Under the pieces are notes generated by a model. It worked only from the letters and a program-made list of their open reading frames with translations, was not told the DNA's origin and searched no databases. Source: Cycas panzhihuaensis (Eukaryota; Cycadophyta). From it: DNA of 64,000 nucleotides. Position numbers and translations under genes: made by a program. This document shows positions 22,771 through 34,560 of this stretch, one piece after another (positions within the stretch are counted from its first letter, which is position 1; each line of letters starts with the position of its first letter). Location: NCBI GenBank assembly GCA_023213395.1, contig CM041465.1, forward strand, positions 99,207,741 through 99,271,740, given 5' to 3'.

Positions 22771-23882
22771 GTGACTAGAACCAAATGAGAGTAATATCAA
22801 ACTACAACAAATAGATAAATGATGACAAATTCCATCAAGTATGAAATAGAAATAACAATAAAACTATAAGGGTGAAGATAAAGATTTATAGAAATATGAG
22901 AGATAAAATCCTCCTAAAGGATGTGAGGATGAAGAGGGGACAAACCTCTTAATTATAAAAAAGACTTGCTTACGTTAATAGGAACCCCAAGATAACAATG
23001 TGGTGTTGCTAAAGACAAGAAATAAAGGGATTTATAATAAGCAACTAAACTTTAATTTGAGCCCTTGTATGGTTACTAGAAGAATATTGACACAAGAAGT
23101 GATATCCTTAATTTCCATTTAAACCTCCCTATATGCCTAGTGTAAGACTAAGATCTCATTTAAGTCAATATTTTATAAGTCAAAAGAAGGATTAAATAGG
23201 GGCAATCAATTAAATAATAGTGAAGTATGTATCACATAATTAAAAGTATAGGATAATCAAGCTTAAGATTCAAAGAGCCTAAGGGAAAAATAGATGTTCG
23301 AAAAATATAAATAAAAATTAACCTAACTAATGGAAGGCTCGACCTACTATAAAAAATATACCAACACTAGTATATCATATCAATATTTTTCTGTAATAAG
23401 GTAAGAAATTCAACCTAAAGTCATTAAGACTACTTATCCACTCCTCTAACTAAGGCCTATTGGGTGATATTCCCTAGTAATGCAACCTCAACTCTACTAA
23501 AATTATTATCTCCAACCTTGGCAATGAACTCTAAGGTAAATAATTTTGAATTGTATTAGTAATTAAAAAATAAATCCCCTTATGGTCTCTATAAAAAAGC
23601 CTCTTAGTAAGTTATGGCTTTATGACACACTCTTAAACAACTAGTATAGAGGCAATGCACTTACTCTTTGATACACTTATATCTATAAAAATCACTTAGT
23701 AGCTCAAATTTTTATGGATAGGTCATAATAGATAAAGTGCACTAATGTGGTCACACCTCTACTAGAGAACTAACCCTAGGTGGTTAAGGGTTTAGTATAC
23801 CATAGGGCCCCACTTGCATAAAGTGTCTTAGTCTAATAATATCTTAGTAAGAGTAGTAATATAAGATTTAAATTAACAAACA
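22771..23882. other. AT-rich stretch, nothing recognised
   Basis: No coding frame of note, no LTR pair and no RNA gene was recognised. It is probably eroded repeat. Confidence 0.5.
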
Positions 23883-23887
23883 CTTAA

Positions 23888-24410
23888 TGTTAGAATATGT
23901 GGCATTCTTCACATGTATAATTTTTAATGTTCTTCCATATAAAAGCATTGGTTAATGTGACAAAGGCATAATTATTAATGATAACCTCCTATTAGAAGGC
24001 AAAAAAACTTTAAAATATGATAAACTCATCATGAGGTAGATTGTCCTATAAATATATATACACCTACTTGATAAATTTGAGAGTGGAAAGGATATACTTT
24101 ATTATGTGATTAATAGGGCAAAGCTTGCTTCCAACCTTCTCTTATGGTTTTTTCCTCGTTTAGAATTTCCATGTTTATATCTAATGTTTTATGGTGATAA
24201 TTATGCATGTTTATTATATTTGATATAGTTTATATCTTATATTACATAATATTTGTGTACATATCCTCATGATTTGATATCATAGTTTCATTGATATATC
24301 AGTATTTAACATGACATAACAATGTGTTGTTGTAAATCCCAAACCTATGATTGGCTAATTTATCTTATAGTTAGTATAAGAACATATTTTTCTCATACCA
24401 TATTTTAATA
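23888..24410 (+). repeat. Element E 5' LTR
   Basis: It starts TGTTAGAATATGTGG and ends TTTTAATA (CA decayed to TA). It carries an extra segment of about 70 bp (about 23,950-24,010) not in the 3' LTR. Confidence 0.85.
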
Positions 24411-24425
24411 TTTAGTATTAGTGCC
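24411..24425 (+). other. Element E primer-binding site, decayed
   Basis: TTTAGTATTAGTGCC corresponds to TGGTATCAGAGCC (initiator tRNA-Met primer site) with G-to-A and C-to-T changes. Its position directly after the LTR supports the call. Confidence 0.65.
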
Positions 24426-25984
24426 AATGGTAATAATGGTTTAGATGTGGAGAAGCTATTTGAGATAGGTTGTAAGCCAAGTTTATTCAAAGCCTACATA
24501 TGCAAGTTTATCACATGAAGTTCTATTACAAATTGGATATATGTTAAGTAAGGGTACTTGGAATATGTTAGTGATAATGAGCCTAGTGGAAGTGTTGCAG
24601 TAGATGTGAGAGCTAGTATTGAGATGGTGTTAGGATGATAAAGCTAGTATTAGCCAATGTAAGGGCCTTATTGAAGAGGTTTTGATGAGCCAAGGTTATA
24701 CTTATAAGATATGAACAAATTATGGCATGTTGTGAGCCACATATAACTATTAAAAGCTATATGAAGAAGAGTGCTATAAAGAACTGCATGGTATGATATT
24801 TATTATTAGTGGATATTTATTTAACATGTTGTATACATAATGTTCTTGAATATGTAAGAGGAGAACCTATTATATGTGAATTGTGGTTTACTAACTATTA
24901 AAATATGAGTAGTTGGAGAAGCTTACAAAAGGAGATCGCCCAAAAAATGGAGTAAGGAGATGACATTTTGATTCTCAGATAAGAATAGAAAACCTATGGA
25001 GAAGATAATCCCTTGTCTGTATAATGATGATGGTTTTCTATAGAAAAGTGTGTGAAGATAGTCATCTACAGATTGCAAAGAAACACACGTAATAATTGAT
25101 CACATACTCTAAAGAAGATAATAGTTGTCACATACCATTGGTGATGAGAACATAACTAGGAATATGATGATGCACCTATCCAGATGTAGAGGGAGAATTT
25201 AGTTATTTTTTTATTAGTTTTGGACTAATATAACTCATTTTTATCAATGTGGTTCATTATTGTTTATACACAATAAGGAATTTTTTACAATAATAAAAAA
25301 TTTTACATATAATTACTTTGATTAAATCAAAATGGATAAAGTGGTATGGTTCACACAACCCCCCATGATGACAAAAGGAGGTCATACAAGATAAGCAATA
25401 TGATTGAGAGCTCCAACGAAAGGGGCTAAATGAATTTATTGAGGAATGCTCAATTTTGCATGACATACTATCACTATTTCAACTATATATTTTCACTAAG
25501 ATATCAAATTGATGTGCCATTAGTTGCATTAGAAAGAGCTCTTTGAGATGTTCCAAAAGAATGGTTGTAAGGCATATTTTGAAAATTATATGGTATAGAT
25601 TTTTATCAACAAAGTTTGTCAAAGTGGTTTCAATAGGTCAAAATATATTATTTTTTAGTATTTTGAGAATTGGTCTAGCATGTTTGATGGTTTTAAATGC
25701 TTATAAATGCATGTAATGATGCAAATAACTGCTTATTAGAAAACGAAAAAAAACTTGCATTAGAATTATATACATTAAGGCTCATTAATGATGGTTTAAT
25801 GCTCGATTTTGATGTGGTTTAAGAGGGATATTAGAAACTCCCCTAGATATGTATAAAATTTGATATAGTGATGTGAAGCACTAGTTAAATAGTATTTTGT
25901 TTTGCACATCTAGTTTATTTACCACTCAGATGATGTTAAAGGGTCTAATTATTTAAGTAGAAAGTGTATGAAAAATCATCAACA

Positions 25985-26130
25985 TAGAGGCAATACATAC
26001 ATAAGTGTAGAATTTCCAATAAAGAGGTAGTACTTAGAGACCATACATATGTTTTTGTAGATCCCCAATAGAGAGGTAACACATGTGTGAGTGCAGAATT
26101 ACAAATGTAGAGGTAGCATATACTTGAATG
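25985..26130 (+). repeat. Degenerate ~40-bp repeats inside element E
   Basis: Three to four imperfect units share AGAGGTA(A/G)C...CATA(T/C)...GTAGA(A/T)...CCAATA, starting near 25,985, 26,021, 26,074 and 26,110. They are the only structured part of the interior. Confidence 0.5.
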
Positions 26131-26655
26131 AGTAGAAGTGTTAGTTATTTATAACTTTGTTGGTGGAGGATATGAAGTTGTTTAAATATATCAGCTTGTC
26201 ACATGGTTATGCTTAGAGAACTATTCTTACATATTTATTCTGTAGTACATTGGATAGGACTGAGAGTCTCCTAGCTAGGTTTTTCTCTTCAAGGTGCAAA
26301 AAGCCTAAAAGTAGCCAGAATAGGAGTAGGAGAAAGCTATATGTATTGATGGACCATATATAAAGAAGGCCATTCTTGAGAATTGACTAGTACATTAGCT
26401 TATATTCAATCTGGAAGCAACTTGTTACATGGTTAAGGAGAAGACTTTATATGGAATGATGTGTTAGAGTCATGGTTATAGGTGGTTGATTCATTTCATG
26501 ACTGGTTGATTTTATGATAAGTTGATGCTCTATTTTGATAAGTCATGCTTATACAAGGTAAGTATGATTGTTCACTTTGTAGGTAATGTAGGTTCCAACA
26601 TAGATACAAAGTAAAAAATTAAAGACTTGTATATTATCAATATTAAAGAGGAGAT

Positions 26656-27108
26656 TATTAGAATATGTGGTACTATTCACATGTATAATATTTAATATTC
26701 TTCTACATAAAAATATGTTAAACTCACCATGAGGTATATTGTCTTATAAATATATGTATATCTACTTGAGAAACTTAAGAGTGGAAGAGATGTAGTTTAT
26801 TATGTGATTAATAAAGTAGAGCTAGCCTCCAACCTTCTCTCATGGTTTTTCCCTAATTTAAGTTTTTCACATTTATATCTGATGTCTCATGGTGATGATT
26901 ATACATGTTGATTATATTTAATATGATTTATATCTTATATTGTATAATATTTATGTATATATCCTTATGATTTAGTATCACAATTTTACTAATGTATTAA
27001 TATTTAACATGGCATAGTAATATGTTATTGTAAATCCTAGACCTATGATTAACTAGTTTATCTTACAATCAGTATGAGAACATGTTTTCTTCATACCATA
27101 TTTTAACA
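26656..27108 (+). repeat. Element E 3' LTR
   Basis: It starts TATTAGAATATGTGG (TG to TA) and ends TTTTAACA. It is preceded by the purine tract at 26,645-26,655. Confidence 0.85.
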
Positions 27109-27316
27109 CCTAAGACCTATTCAAGGATCCTAGAATATGATGATGGATTGGCAAAGTACAAACACATTGATAATGGTATCTCATTTCAAAAGTCACAACC
27201 CAAGACAGTGAGTGAATAATGCACATAGATAGAAGTAGAAGGCAATGCTAAGGGTCCACTAAATCTTGATTTTATAAAATATATAATTATGAAATAAAGA
27301 TAAAAAAAAAAAATCT

Positions 27317-27552
<236 letters not shown>

Positions 27553-27604
27553 ATAAATTAAACATTAGTCTAAGCATTATACCTAACATGTATAACTTCA
27601 TAAG
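27553..27604. repeat. Outer part of left palindrome arm
   Basis: The reverse complement of these 52 bp (ending CTTATGAAGTTATACATG... on the minus strand) matches 54,450-54,503, including the first about 40 bp of the element D LTR. With element C taken out, it joins 53,765 onward as the continuation of the left arm. The last five bases ATAAG pair with ACAAA at 53,760-53,764 as a decayed target-site duplication of C. Confidence 0.7.
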
Positions 27605-28066
27605 TGTTGGATATGTTGAACACTTTGTAAGTGTTACATGGGTATATGCATTATACTTGAGGCCCTTTGTGGGGTTTGGAGGGCCAGTGGCCCTCCAAGT
27701 GAGGGTTTGTGGGTGGGAGCCCCTCAAAAAAAAATTTGGGTATCTTTTGGAGGTTTTTTCTAGCCCATGGTTTATACCCATTATATTGTAAAACCATAAA
27801 GTCATATTTCATAAAGTTATATCTATATATTCTTATGTAATAACACATGTAAAAGGGTTAGATAAGTCTTTAATGAGTTGATAAGAAGAGTTAGGGTTTT
27901 CATCTCTGTAATTCTTTAATTGTTGCTCAAATTAATAAGTGGTCTATGCTTAGACGTAAATCTCCTAGTATTCTTTGTTATGTACTTAGTTTATTTATGA
28001 TATTTATTATTTGTATGGTTTAGAGTTCTGTTAATACATTACTTCTATCATTACATTTTCTCTTCA
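27605..28066 (+). repeat. Element C 5' LTR
   Basis: It starts TGTTGGATATGTTGAAC and ends TCTCTTCA. The match to 53,261-53,759 runs its whole length with scattered substitutions and indels. Confidence 0.9.
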
Positions 28067-28080
28067 TTTGATATCGGAGC
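28067..28080 (+). other. Element C primer-binding site
   Basis: TTTGATATCGGAGC follows the LTR directly and resembles TGGTATCGGAGC, a common variant of the copia initiator-Met primer site. Confidence 0.65.
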
Positions 28081-28149
28081 TAAGGGTTTTAGTTATGTGG
28101 AAAGTCATTTGATAAGTGGAAGATTTATTCAATGAACTTGAATGCAAAG

Positions 28150-29007
28150 ATCATGACAAGCACTACAAAGATGGAGATTGAAAAGTTTAATGGTTAGAAC
28201 TTTAAGTTGTGGAAGCTAAAGATGGAAGATATCCTTGTTGAGAAGGATCAATAAATTGTTGTAGTAGGAACATAGCCTGCGAATATGGCTAATGAAGACT
28301 GGAAGAAGTTTGATAAAAAAATAATTAGTTCAATAAGGCTATGCCTTTCAGACATGATATTATTGAACATTACTACAGAGTCTATGGTGAATGATCTATA
28401 GAAGAAGTTAGAGGCTCTATATCAGACTAAGTCCCTGATTAATAAGTTATTTCTTTGAGAAAAGCTATATTTACTCAGGATGAGTGATGGAGATATAGTT
28501 GTAGATCATTTCACTATATTTAACACCATGGTAAGCCAGCTTGTTTTAGTCGGAGTAACAATGTCTAAAGAAGACAAGTGTATTATCTTGTTATGTTCGC
28601 TTCCCTATTCTTAGGATAATATTATAATGACGATTAGTAGTATGACTGCTACCACCCTAAAATTTGATGATATTGTTGCCACCCTATTATTAGAAAGGAT
28701 AGGGCAAAAATCTTTTGAGAATGATCCGAAAGAAGTATTTGGAGTGAAAGGCCGAATATTGAATAACAACCAATAAAAGCCTAGGAACAAACAACTAAAC
28801 TCTAGAGGAAAATCTAAATCTCTAGGTAGAGGCTCCCTTGGTATATTAGAGACTTGGGAAGGCCGGCCATATGAAGAGCTAGTGTCGAGTCAAGGTTGAT
28901 AATGGAAAGTCACTTGAACCTACTTCTTCCATGGTAGAAAAAACCTCTAATAAAGTTGATAAAAATGTTTATTTAGCAACCTTAGGTAAGTTATCAAATA
29001 TTGAGTC
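28150..29007 (+). pseudogene. Element C gag
   Basis: The plus frame shows KMEIEKFNG, NFKLWKLKMEDIL and MANEDWKKFDKKIISSIRLC, then LSDMILLNIT, LEALYQTKSLINKLFL and LLCSLPYS. This is the copia gag (UBN2 type) pattern. The zinc knuckle near 28,850-28,890 is decayed, but GKAGHMKS is legible. The frame then runs to NIESWLL, where element B has inserted in front of the protease. At least six stops interrupt it. Confidence 0.85.
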
Positions 29008-29012
29008 TTGGT

Positions 29013-29650
29013 TGTTGGGTATTGTGACAACAATCATTTAAAGCTAAAATTTTGGCATGTTTTCGATGCTGTTTCCCCCCCTAATCTTTTTCGGGGAGTT
29101 CTAAGGGGGGCAGGAGACCCCCTTTGGCCGGGGGGTGCGGGCGTGGGCAGCCGCTAAGAAAGGTTCGAGGCGATAGCCCCCAACCCAAAAAATTAGCCCT
29201 ATAAACCTTATTAAAATCTAAAGAGAATCAGGGTCGTTCGATACAAATACCCTAGATTCTATGGTTGAGATTTATACCTTTGATGTCCCTCTCATGTAGC
29301 CCATTTTAGGGCTTTTCTTATTATGTTATAATGTGATGTAATATACTGTGATGAGGGTGGTGGCTAGTTGTTATTCCTGAGAGTACTTTACTACTAAGAT
29401 GTACTATTCCTCTATTCTACAGCAATAAAGATCGATACCTTTCCTGTGTGGATGTTTCCCTAGCACACTGTTAGGGTTTTACCACGTTATATTGGGTACA
29501 TATGTGATGTTTAGATTGTATATTGATGTTATTATATTATCTCTGATTTTAGAACTTGCATGTTAAATCTTAGTTTCGATTCCTGTAACTAGTTACAAAA
29601 TAGTTCAGATCTTGTGGCGGTTTAAAGTTTGGGACCTTGTATTTTCAACA
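29013..29650 (+). repeat. Element B 5' LTR
   Basis: It starts TGTTGGGTATTGTGACAAC and ends TTTTCAACA. It matches the right LTR throughout; a third, inverted relative lies at 55,274-55,932. Confidence 0.95.
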
Positions 29651-29652
29651 AG

Positions 29653-29664
29653 TGGTATCAGAGC
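29653..29664 (+). other. Element B primer-binding site (initiator tRNA-Met)
   Basis: TGGTATCAGAGC starts two bases after the LTR and is the exact standard copia primer site. Confidence 0.9.
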
Positions 29665-29721
29665 TACTTTTGTTTTGCAGCAAGTCTATGAAGGTTTTGG
29701 TATCAGCTTTTCTATACCAAA

Positions 29722-29936
29722 ATGGCAAAACTAGTAGGTGCAAAGTTTGAGATGGAGAAATTCAATGGTAAGAATAACTTCGAGTTGTGGAAGCTAAAAG
29801 CACATGATAATCTTATACAACAGGGTTTGTACAAAGCCATTGCAGGTAAATCGAAGAAACCTGCAGGGATGGATGATGATGATTGGGATGACTTAGACAA
29901 AAAGACGCTTAGTACAATATGATTGTGCTTGGTAGA
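29722..29936 (+). pseudogene. Element B gag, N-terminal part
   Basis: It begins with MAKLVGAKFEMEKFNGKNNF and continues ELWKLKAHDNLIQQGLYKAI, the copia gag start. A TGA at 29,920 (after KKTLSTI) replaces an expected Arg codon. The reading then continues LCLVDE up to the Tat-2 insertion at 29,937. The capsid resumes at 45,707 in the same reading frame once Tat-2 is removed. Confidence 0.9.
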
Positions 29937-31848
29937 TGAAACGCTCTCCACGGGGCAATGATCCAACGCCTAGCGGGAAGGACACAAAACCACAGGCTAA
30001 TAGGCTAAAGAACGAGGATCATACCTCGCGGGACGTCCGTCTTGGCCGGGCCTTGATCGGAGCAAGGTGCTGGTTGCTTCCGGTGGCCGTGCAGGCGAGA
30101 CCCTCCTACCATTCGGATGGCGGAAGGGAAAAGGAAACTTCGCCGCTACTTCTCAAGGCAATGAGAAAGCGGCGAAGGGTAACCAACCAAGCGTGTCGCA
30201 GTAAGATATGTGCAAGAGCGGCTAAAGGGGATCGGTCAAAGAATCTCGGACACTATATAGTGTGCGGTGTAGCAAAGCACGTAAAGCAAATGTAGAGCAA
30301 AAAGCAAGTACAAAATAAATAGTTATTTCTTTTCCTTTTCCTTATATTTCTCTAACCACCAAAGCAAGCGTAAAGAAAGCGTAAGAGCGAGAAAAAGGAG
30401 TATGAAGGGTGAGCGGAGAATACACCGGATCCGTGGTTGAGACGCAGTGCCCACGGTTGCGCTTCCTCCGCCGTCCTCCTCGTGCGACGTCGGTTGCAAG
30501 CGGTGATGGGGATCACTTACCTCCCCGAAAGCAAATAAGCACTAGCTAAACTGAAATGACAGAAAATAAAGCTCGAAACGGCATACACAAAGGGAAAAAT
30601 GTACCAAGCAAGTGTCGACCCATTGCGTCCCCTCGTCCCGAACGCTCCTGCAAGCAAATAAGCGGAATACCTTCCTCTCGAAAGAGAGACTACGAGATGC
30701 CAAAAGATATATGTATATATGTTGCAAGTAAAGCGAACTAAGTTAAAGAGATATGGCTAAATGCTAACATGCAATAAAAGAAGCAAAGTCACACGATAAG
30801 CATGCCAAGGTCACATACCACAAACGCACCCCAAATGGGGTTGAGTATAGCCTCGGGATGGCTAACTCACCCACGAGAGGTCTCCACAGATGTAAGGGAA
30901 ACGATGCTAGCATGCGACAAAAGATCATGGAGCAACGGGTAGCATATGCCAAGGTAAACACTCAACCGATTCTCAAGCCTCTCTAGCCCTACTTCTTAAG
31001 CAAAAGCGGAAATAAAGGGGAGAGGAAAAGGGACGGAACCCTTGGGGAGTAGGGGCGGCAATGGGGGCGGAACCCCGCCTAATCTCCCTCAAACCCTCGT
31101 GTAACCCTTTATGCCGGTTTGCCCAAGAAATGGCGAAAGAGAAGGATGGGAGAAGAAGGGGGAGTGGAAGAAAAGAATGGGAAACTAAGCCTATCCTCGG
31201 GTGACACTCTAATAAGCCACAAATACTATGGTTCCTTGCATCAACCGGCTAAGGGGAAACCAAGAAAGTGCATATATAAAAGGAAGCAAAGAGTTGCAAG
31301 TGAAATAATACAAAAAAACAAGCAAAAACACCAGAGGAATGACACCAAATACCTCAAATGATGAAGGAGGAGTGCATGTGAGCACTTGGCAACTTGGAGC
31401 AACGGTCCAAGAGATGCCTATGAAGCAATGTAGCATGTCCCTTGCAAGAGAGAGGAGTGGTGGAGCCTCATGCAAGAAAGTGAGATGGAAATGGTTCCTC
31501 ATGATGGTTTTCTTGGTGCAAAATCCTCTTGGAGGCCTTCAATATGTGTGAGGAGGAAGAGTGCTTGTATTGGAGCTCAGAGGGGCAAAGAATGGCCTGT
31601 ATCTCCGAATAGCGACCCTTGGTGCCTCAGTCCCACAATTTGTTGAAAGGTGTCTCTTGTTCTTGTTTGTTTGTCTTGTCTTTTGTGAAGAAAACTTGAG
31701 AGGAGAGTGAAGTAGAGAGAAAAAAATTTCAATAATAATAAGGCAAATGAGTGAAAAAGAGTTTTTATGTCTTGAGTGAAGCAGTGAACGGGGGGGGGCC
31801 CCCCAGGCCCCTCCCATAGAGCCACAAGAAAAACAAAAAAATAAAATC

Positions 31849-31879
<31 letters not shown>

Positions 31880-31954
31880 TTAAGTCTTCGTCTGCAACTA
31901 ACAGCATCACACTTAAGCGAACTTCGCTTAACCCAAATTAAAAACAATAAAAAA

Positions 31955-32000
<46 letters not shown>

Positions 32001-32421
32001 AAAATCATAAATAAGTTAAACTCAAAATACATTAGTCAAGAGCGGTTTAGGTCATGGGCATGTACTCAAACGGCAAAAGACCTAACTAAGGGTTAAACCA
32101 GCTTAGAAAGGGTTTGCAACATAAGCGACGCGTAACACGCATAAACAGTGGCAAAAGCATCCGAAAGACCATGGAGACGTCGTGGGTGGTTGTCGCATAT
32201 ACGGTGTCGCATTCGGCGATGAATGCCCGTGTGAGTCGTCATAGGCTAAAAGGTGCCGTTAGGCACATGCATAATGAACAAGCAATCAAACAGTGCATAT
32301 GGACAGCACATGTCAATCAAACCATTCCCAATTCGCGGCGATCATAAGTAAGCAAAGTAAAGGCATATACCGCACAAACGTGTCGATGTGTCGCAAGTCC
32401 ATTCCCAATAGCTAGGAAACA
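29937..32421 (-). repeat. Tat-2 3' LTR
   Basis: It starts TGAAACGC and ends GGAAACA on the plus strand. It holds a 23-base T run (31,852-31,874) and a 43-base A run (31,956-31,998) that the other LTR lacks, and an 8-base G run followed by a C run near 31,790-31,804. Confidence 0.93.
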
Positions 32422-32756
32422 TCGCCTTGGCGTGAGCCTCACCGCCGAGAGCGTAATGTGATGGCGAATCACAACCAAGAAACATGAGTAGCACATGCAT
32501 ATACATATAAATAATAAAGGCAAAGACGTGGTCCAAGGGTGCGGGCAAGTGTCATGGCGAACGCGTGGACAAGGGCGGCAGAGACGAGGACAACGTGGGC
32601 CACGCGTCGCCTAAACATCGGCGGAACCGAAGTAAGCAAGAAGAACGGATGCCCCGCTACTAAGGTGCAATATGAAGTAGCGGGGCATCCAGTGAGCAGG
32701 CAAGCGCATCTAACTAACCAAAGAACTAGAGACCAGGCACGGGTGGCGAGCAAGCC

Positions 32757-33154
32757 TCAGCGGTCATCAAGAAGAGGGAGGCGGCGGCTCAAGGATGAGG
32801 CGGACGAGGCATCGGCCTCGGCATTGAGGTGCCTCGGGATATCTTGAATATCCACCGATGAGAAGCGAGCGGAGGGACCAGCGGCAGACGCGAGGTTCTC
32901 GGTGAGGCACCGCACTTTGGTAAACTCGGGTGAGGTGGGACACCACAACCGAGAATCGCAAAACAACACAATAGACCCTTGATGGAAACGAAGAGCATCG
33001 GTGGGGCTTCAATAACTACTGTACTCGGCCGTTATTGGTAGCCTCGGGAAGAAAGATTCGAACGCATGTAATCATGCCCGAGGGACTACGAAGAATCCAC
33101 GCGTTGGAAGGCGGGGTTGCGACTTCCACCATCGGTGAAAATGAGGAGAGACAT
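32757..33154 (-). pseudogene. Tat-2 second RNase H, broken
   Basis: The frame starts at 33,154 with MSLLIFTDGGSRNPA, the same Met-led catalytic start as in Tat-1 but lacking about three residues after an indel. Downstream blocks are a Cys/Asp-Ser-Arg segment (FCDSRLW), an altered 'SPEFTKV', and VDIQDIPRHLNAEADAS. Order and spacing match the Tat-1 copy at 1,826-2,270. Frameshifts may partly be sequence errors. It lies between the extra segment and the 3' LTR. Confidence 0.8.
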
Positions 33155-33646
33155 GGTCGAATGCCGAACTCGGGGGAACAAATAGCAATGTAAGCAACAC
33201 GGAGACTCGAATAGCGAACACGGGCGGGTAGCGGAGGTAGGAGGACCTAGCAATGAGGCTACCCGAAGCGAGCCATCGGGGCACCGAGAGGCGGTGAGCG
33301 GCACCACAGGTCCCGAAGTTGCTTCGGAAAGCAAAACGTGCCCCCAGACGGGGGAACATTTCCTTCGGGAGCTCCAGGGGCGAAAAAGGACTGCAACGAG
33401 GCTCAGAGGCGAAGCAGCCAAACGAGTATAAACTCGGGCATGCTCGGGAGGCGGTAGCAAAAGCAGTGCAAAGGGCCCCAAAAAATCGACCATAAAGCGC
33501 CATAAATGCTTTCGTAAGAGGAAGCAAGAAGGGCGCCCATGGAGCAATGGGCGGTCGGGCACGAAGGCAAAGGCGATCGGCGTGTGAGGCGGTCCGACGA
33601 CCGATCACGAGCCAAAAAGCGGAAGAAAAGCCGTCGGGGCCCACTT

Positions 33647-33653
33647 TATATAA
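33647..33653 (+). promoter_or_regulatory. Candidate antisense TATA box
   Basis: TATATAA sits in CACTTTATATAAGG, a good plant TATA context, on the strand opposite to gag-pol. It is about 0.6 kb before the antisense domain remnant. Confidence 0.45.
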
Positions 33654-34263
33654 GGAAAATCAATGAAAACCGGATTCATTTTCACGGCTCTCGTCGAAAC
33701 CGAGCCTTTCCCTTACGACGGAGCTGCGACCGAAACACACAGGGACGATCCGACCGTTAGATCGGAGCGAGGAGACAGTCGTTGCGGCCAGGGAAACGAG
33801 ATGACGACCGTCAGACCGGATCCAGTGAGTGGATCCTACGATACCTCAGTGAATTTGCAATTTGAATTTCATTGCTCTTCATTGAATTTAAATGCTTTCC
33901 CACGCCCTTATGGGCGATTAGAACCTCCGAGTCAGCCGGACCGTGAGGCGAGGACTTGGGCATTAGCGGCCGGGTCCGGTGGGCCCATGGGGTCCACCAA
34001 AATTTTGATTTTCGGGGCAACATCCCACTTTTGGGAGGTGCCGTGGTCTGCAGAAAGATCGCGCAAGATGATCTTTCTTGCATGACGCAGTTAGGAAAAT
34101 GATCGCCGAGGCCGCTCTGAACTTAGCAGTACTGCTAAGTTCGGAGCAGACGCGTAAAGTTAGAAAAACACAAAAGGGGCCAAACGGCCCAAAACTGAAA
34201 AGACATAGGGATAGGCGCTGGGAGACTGACTCTTGACTGACTATGACTGATTGCAGGCAGTTA

Positions 34264-34560
34264 TCGCCGTGGACAACATGAGAACATCAGCGTACCGATT
34301 CCGAGTAGCTTAGAGTCGACGGAGGAAGACAAGGCGGTTGTGAAGAGATGCGGCCTATACAAGGCCTTGAAGACCCCTCGATGCTGCGTCCGATCGAGAG
34401 ACTCGTGGACATTGTGTCGCCTGGGATAGGAGGAGGCATGTGTTTCACCCGCCTCGGATAGGGACGCCACCATTACTCCGCAGGATGTCAGGCGGATCCC
34501 GGGGTGCAGGATGGGGAGGCCCGTGAGATTGAGGCGCGCTGGCAGTGAGGCGGCACACAG
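34264..34560 (+). pseudogene. Antisense plant mobile domain-like remnant
   Basis: The plus frame shows SLESTEEDKAVVKRCGLYKA followed by LKTP (34,352-34,378). A one-base shift then gives MLRPIERLVDIVSP, and the first frame resumes with DATITPQDVRRI (from 34,463) and GCRMGRPV. The order 'GLYxxL ... LIxxLVDxxxP ... GxxTITxxDVxxILGLxxxGxPV' is the core of the plant mobile domain found in transposon-borne and host phosphatase-like proteins. The remnant has an in-frame stop and a shift. Its function in Tat elements is unknown. The match is by eye and needs a profile search. Confidence 0.6.

Larger units (their letters stand above)
23888..27108 (+). mobile_element. Non-coding LTR retrotransposon E (3.2 kb)
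   Basis: It has a pair of direct LTRs (23,888-24,410 and 26,656-27,108), an initiator-Met-type primer site after the first, and a purine tract AAAGAGGAGAT just before the second. The flanks are CTTAA (23,883-23,887) and CCTAA (27,109-27,113), a 4-of-5 target-site duplication. The 2.2 kb interior has no pol domain that I can find, so it is a LARD-like non-autonomous element that needed proteins from a relative. The LTRs have diverged by roughly a tenth, so it is old. Confidence 0.85.

Noticed and set aside
25985-26130. Spaced ~40-bp repeats considered as a CRISPR-like array
   Set aside because: Units are degenerate and variably spaced, the host is a plant, and they lie inside an LTR element.
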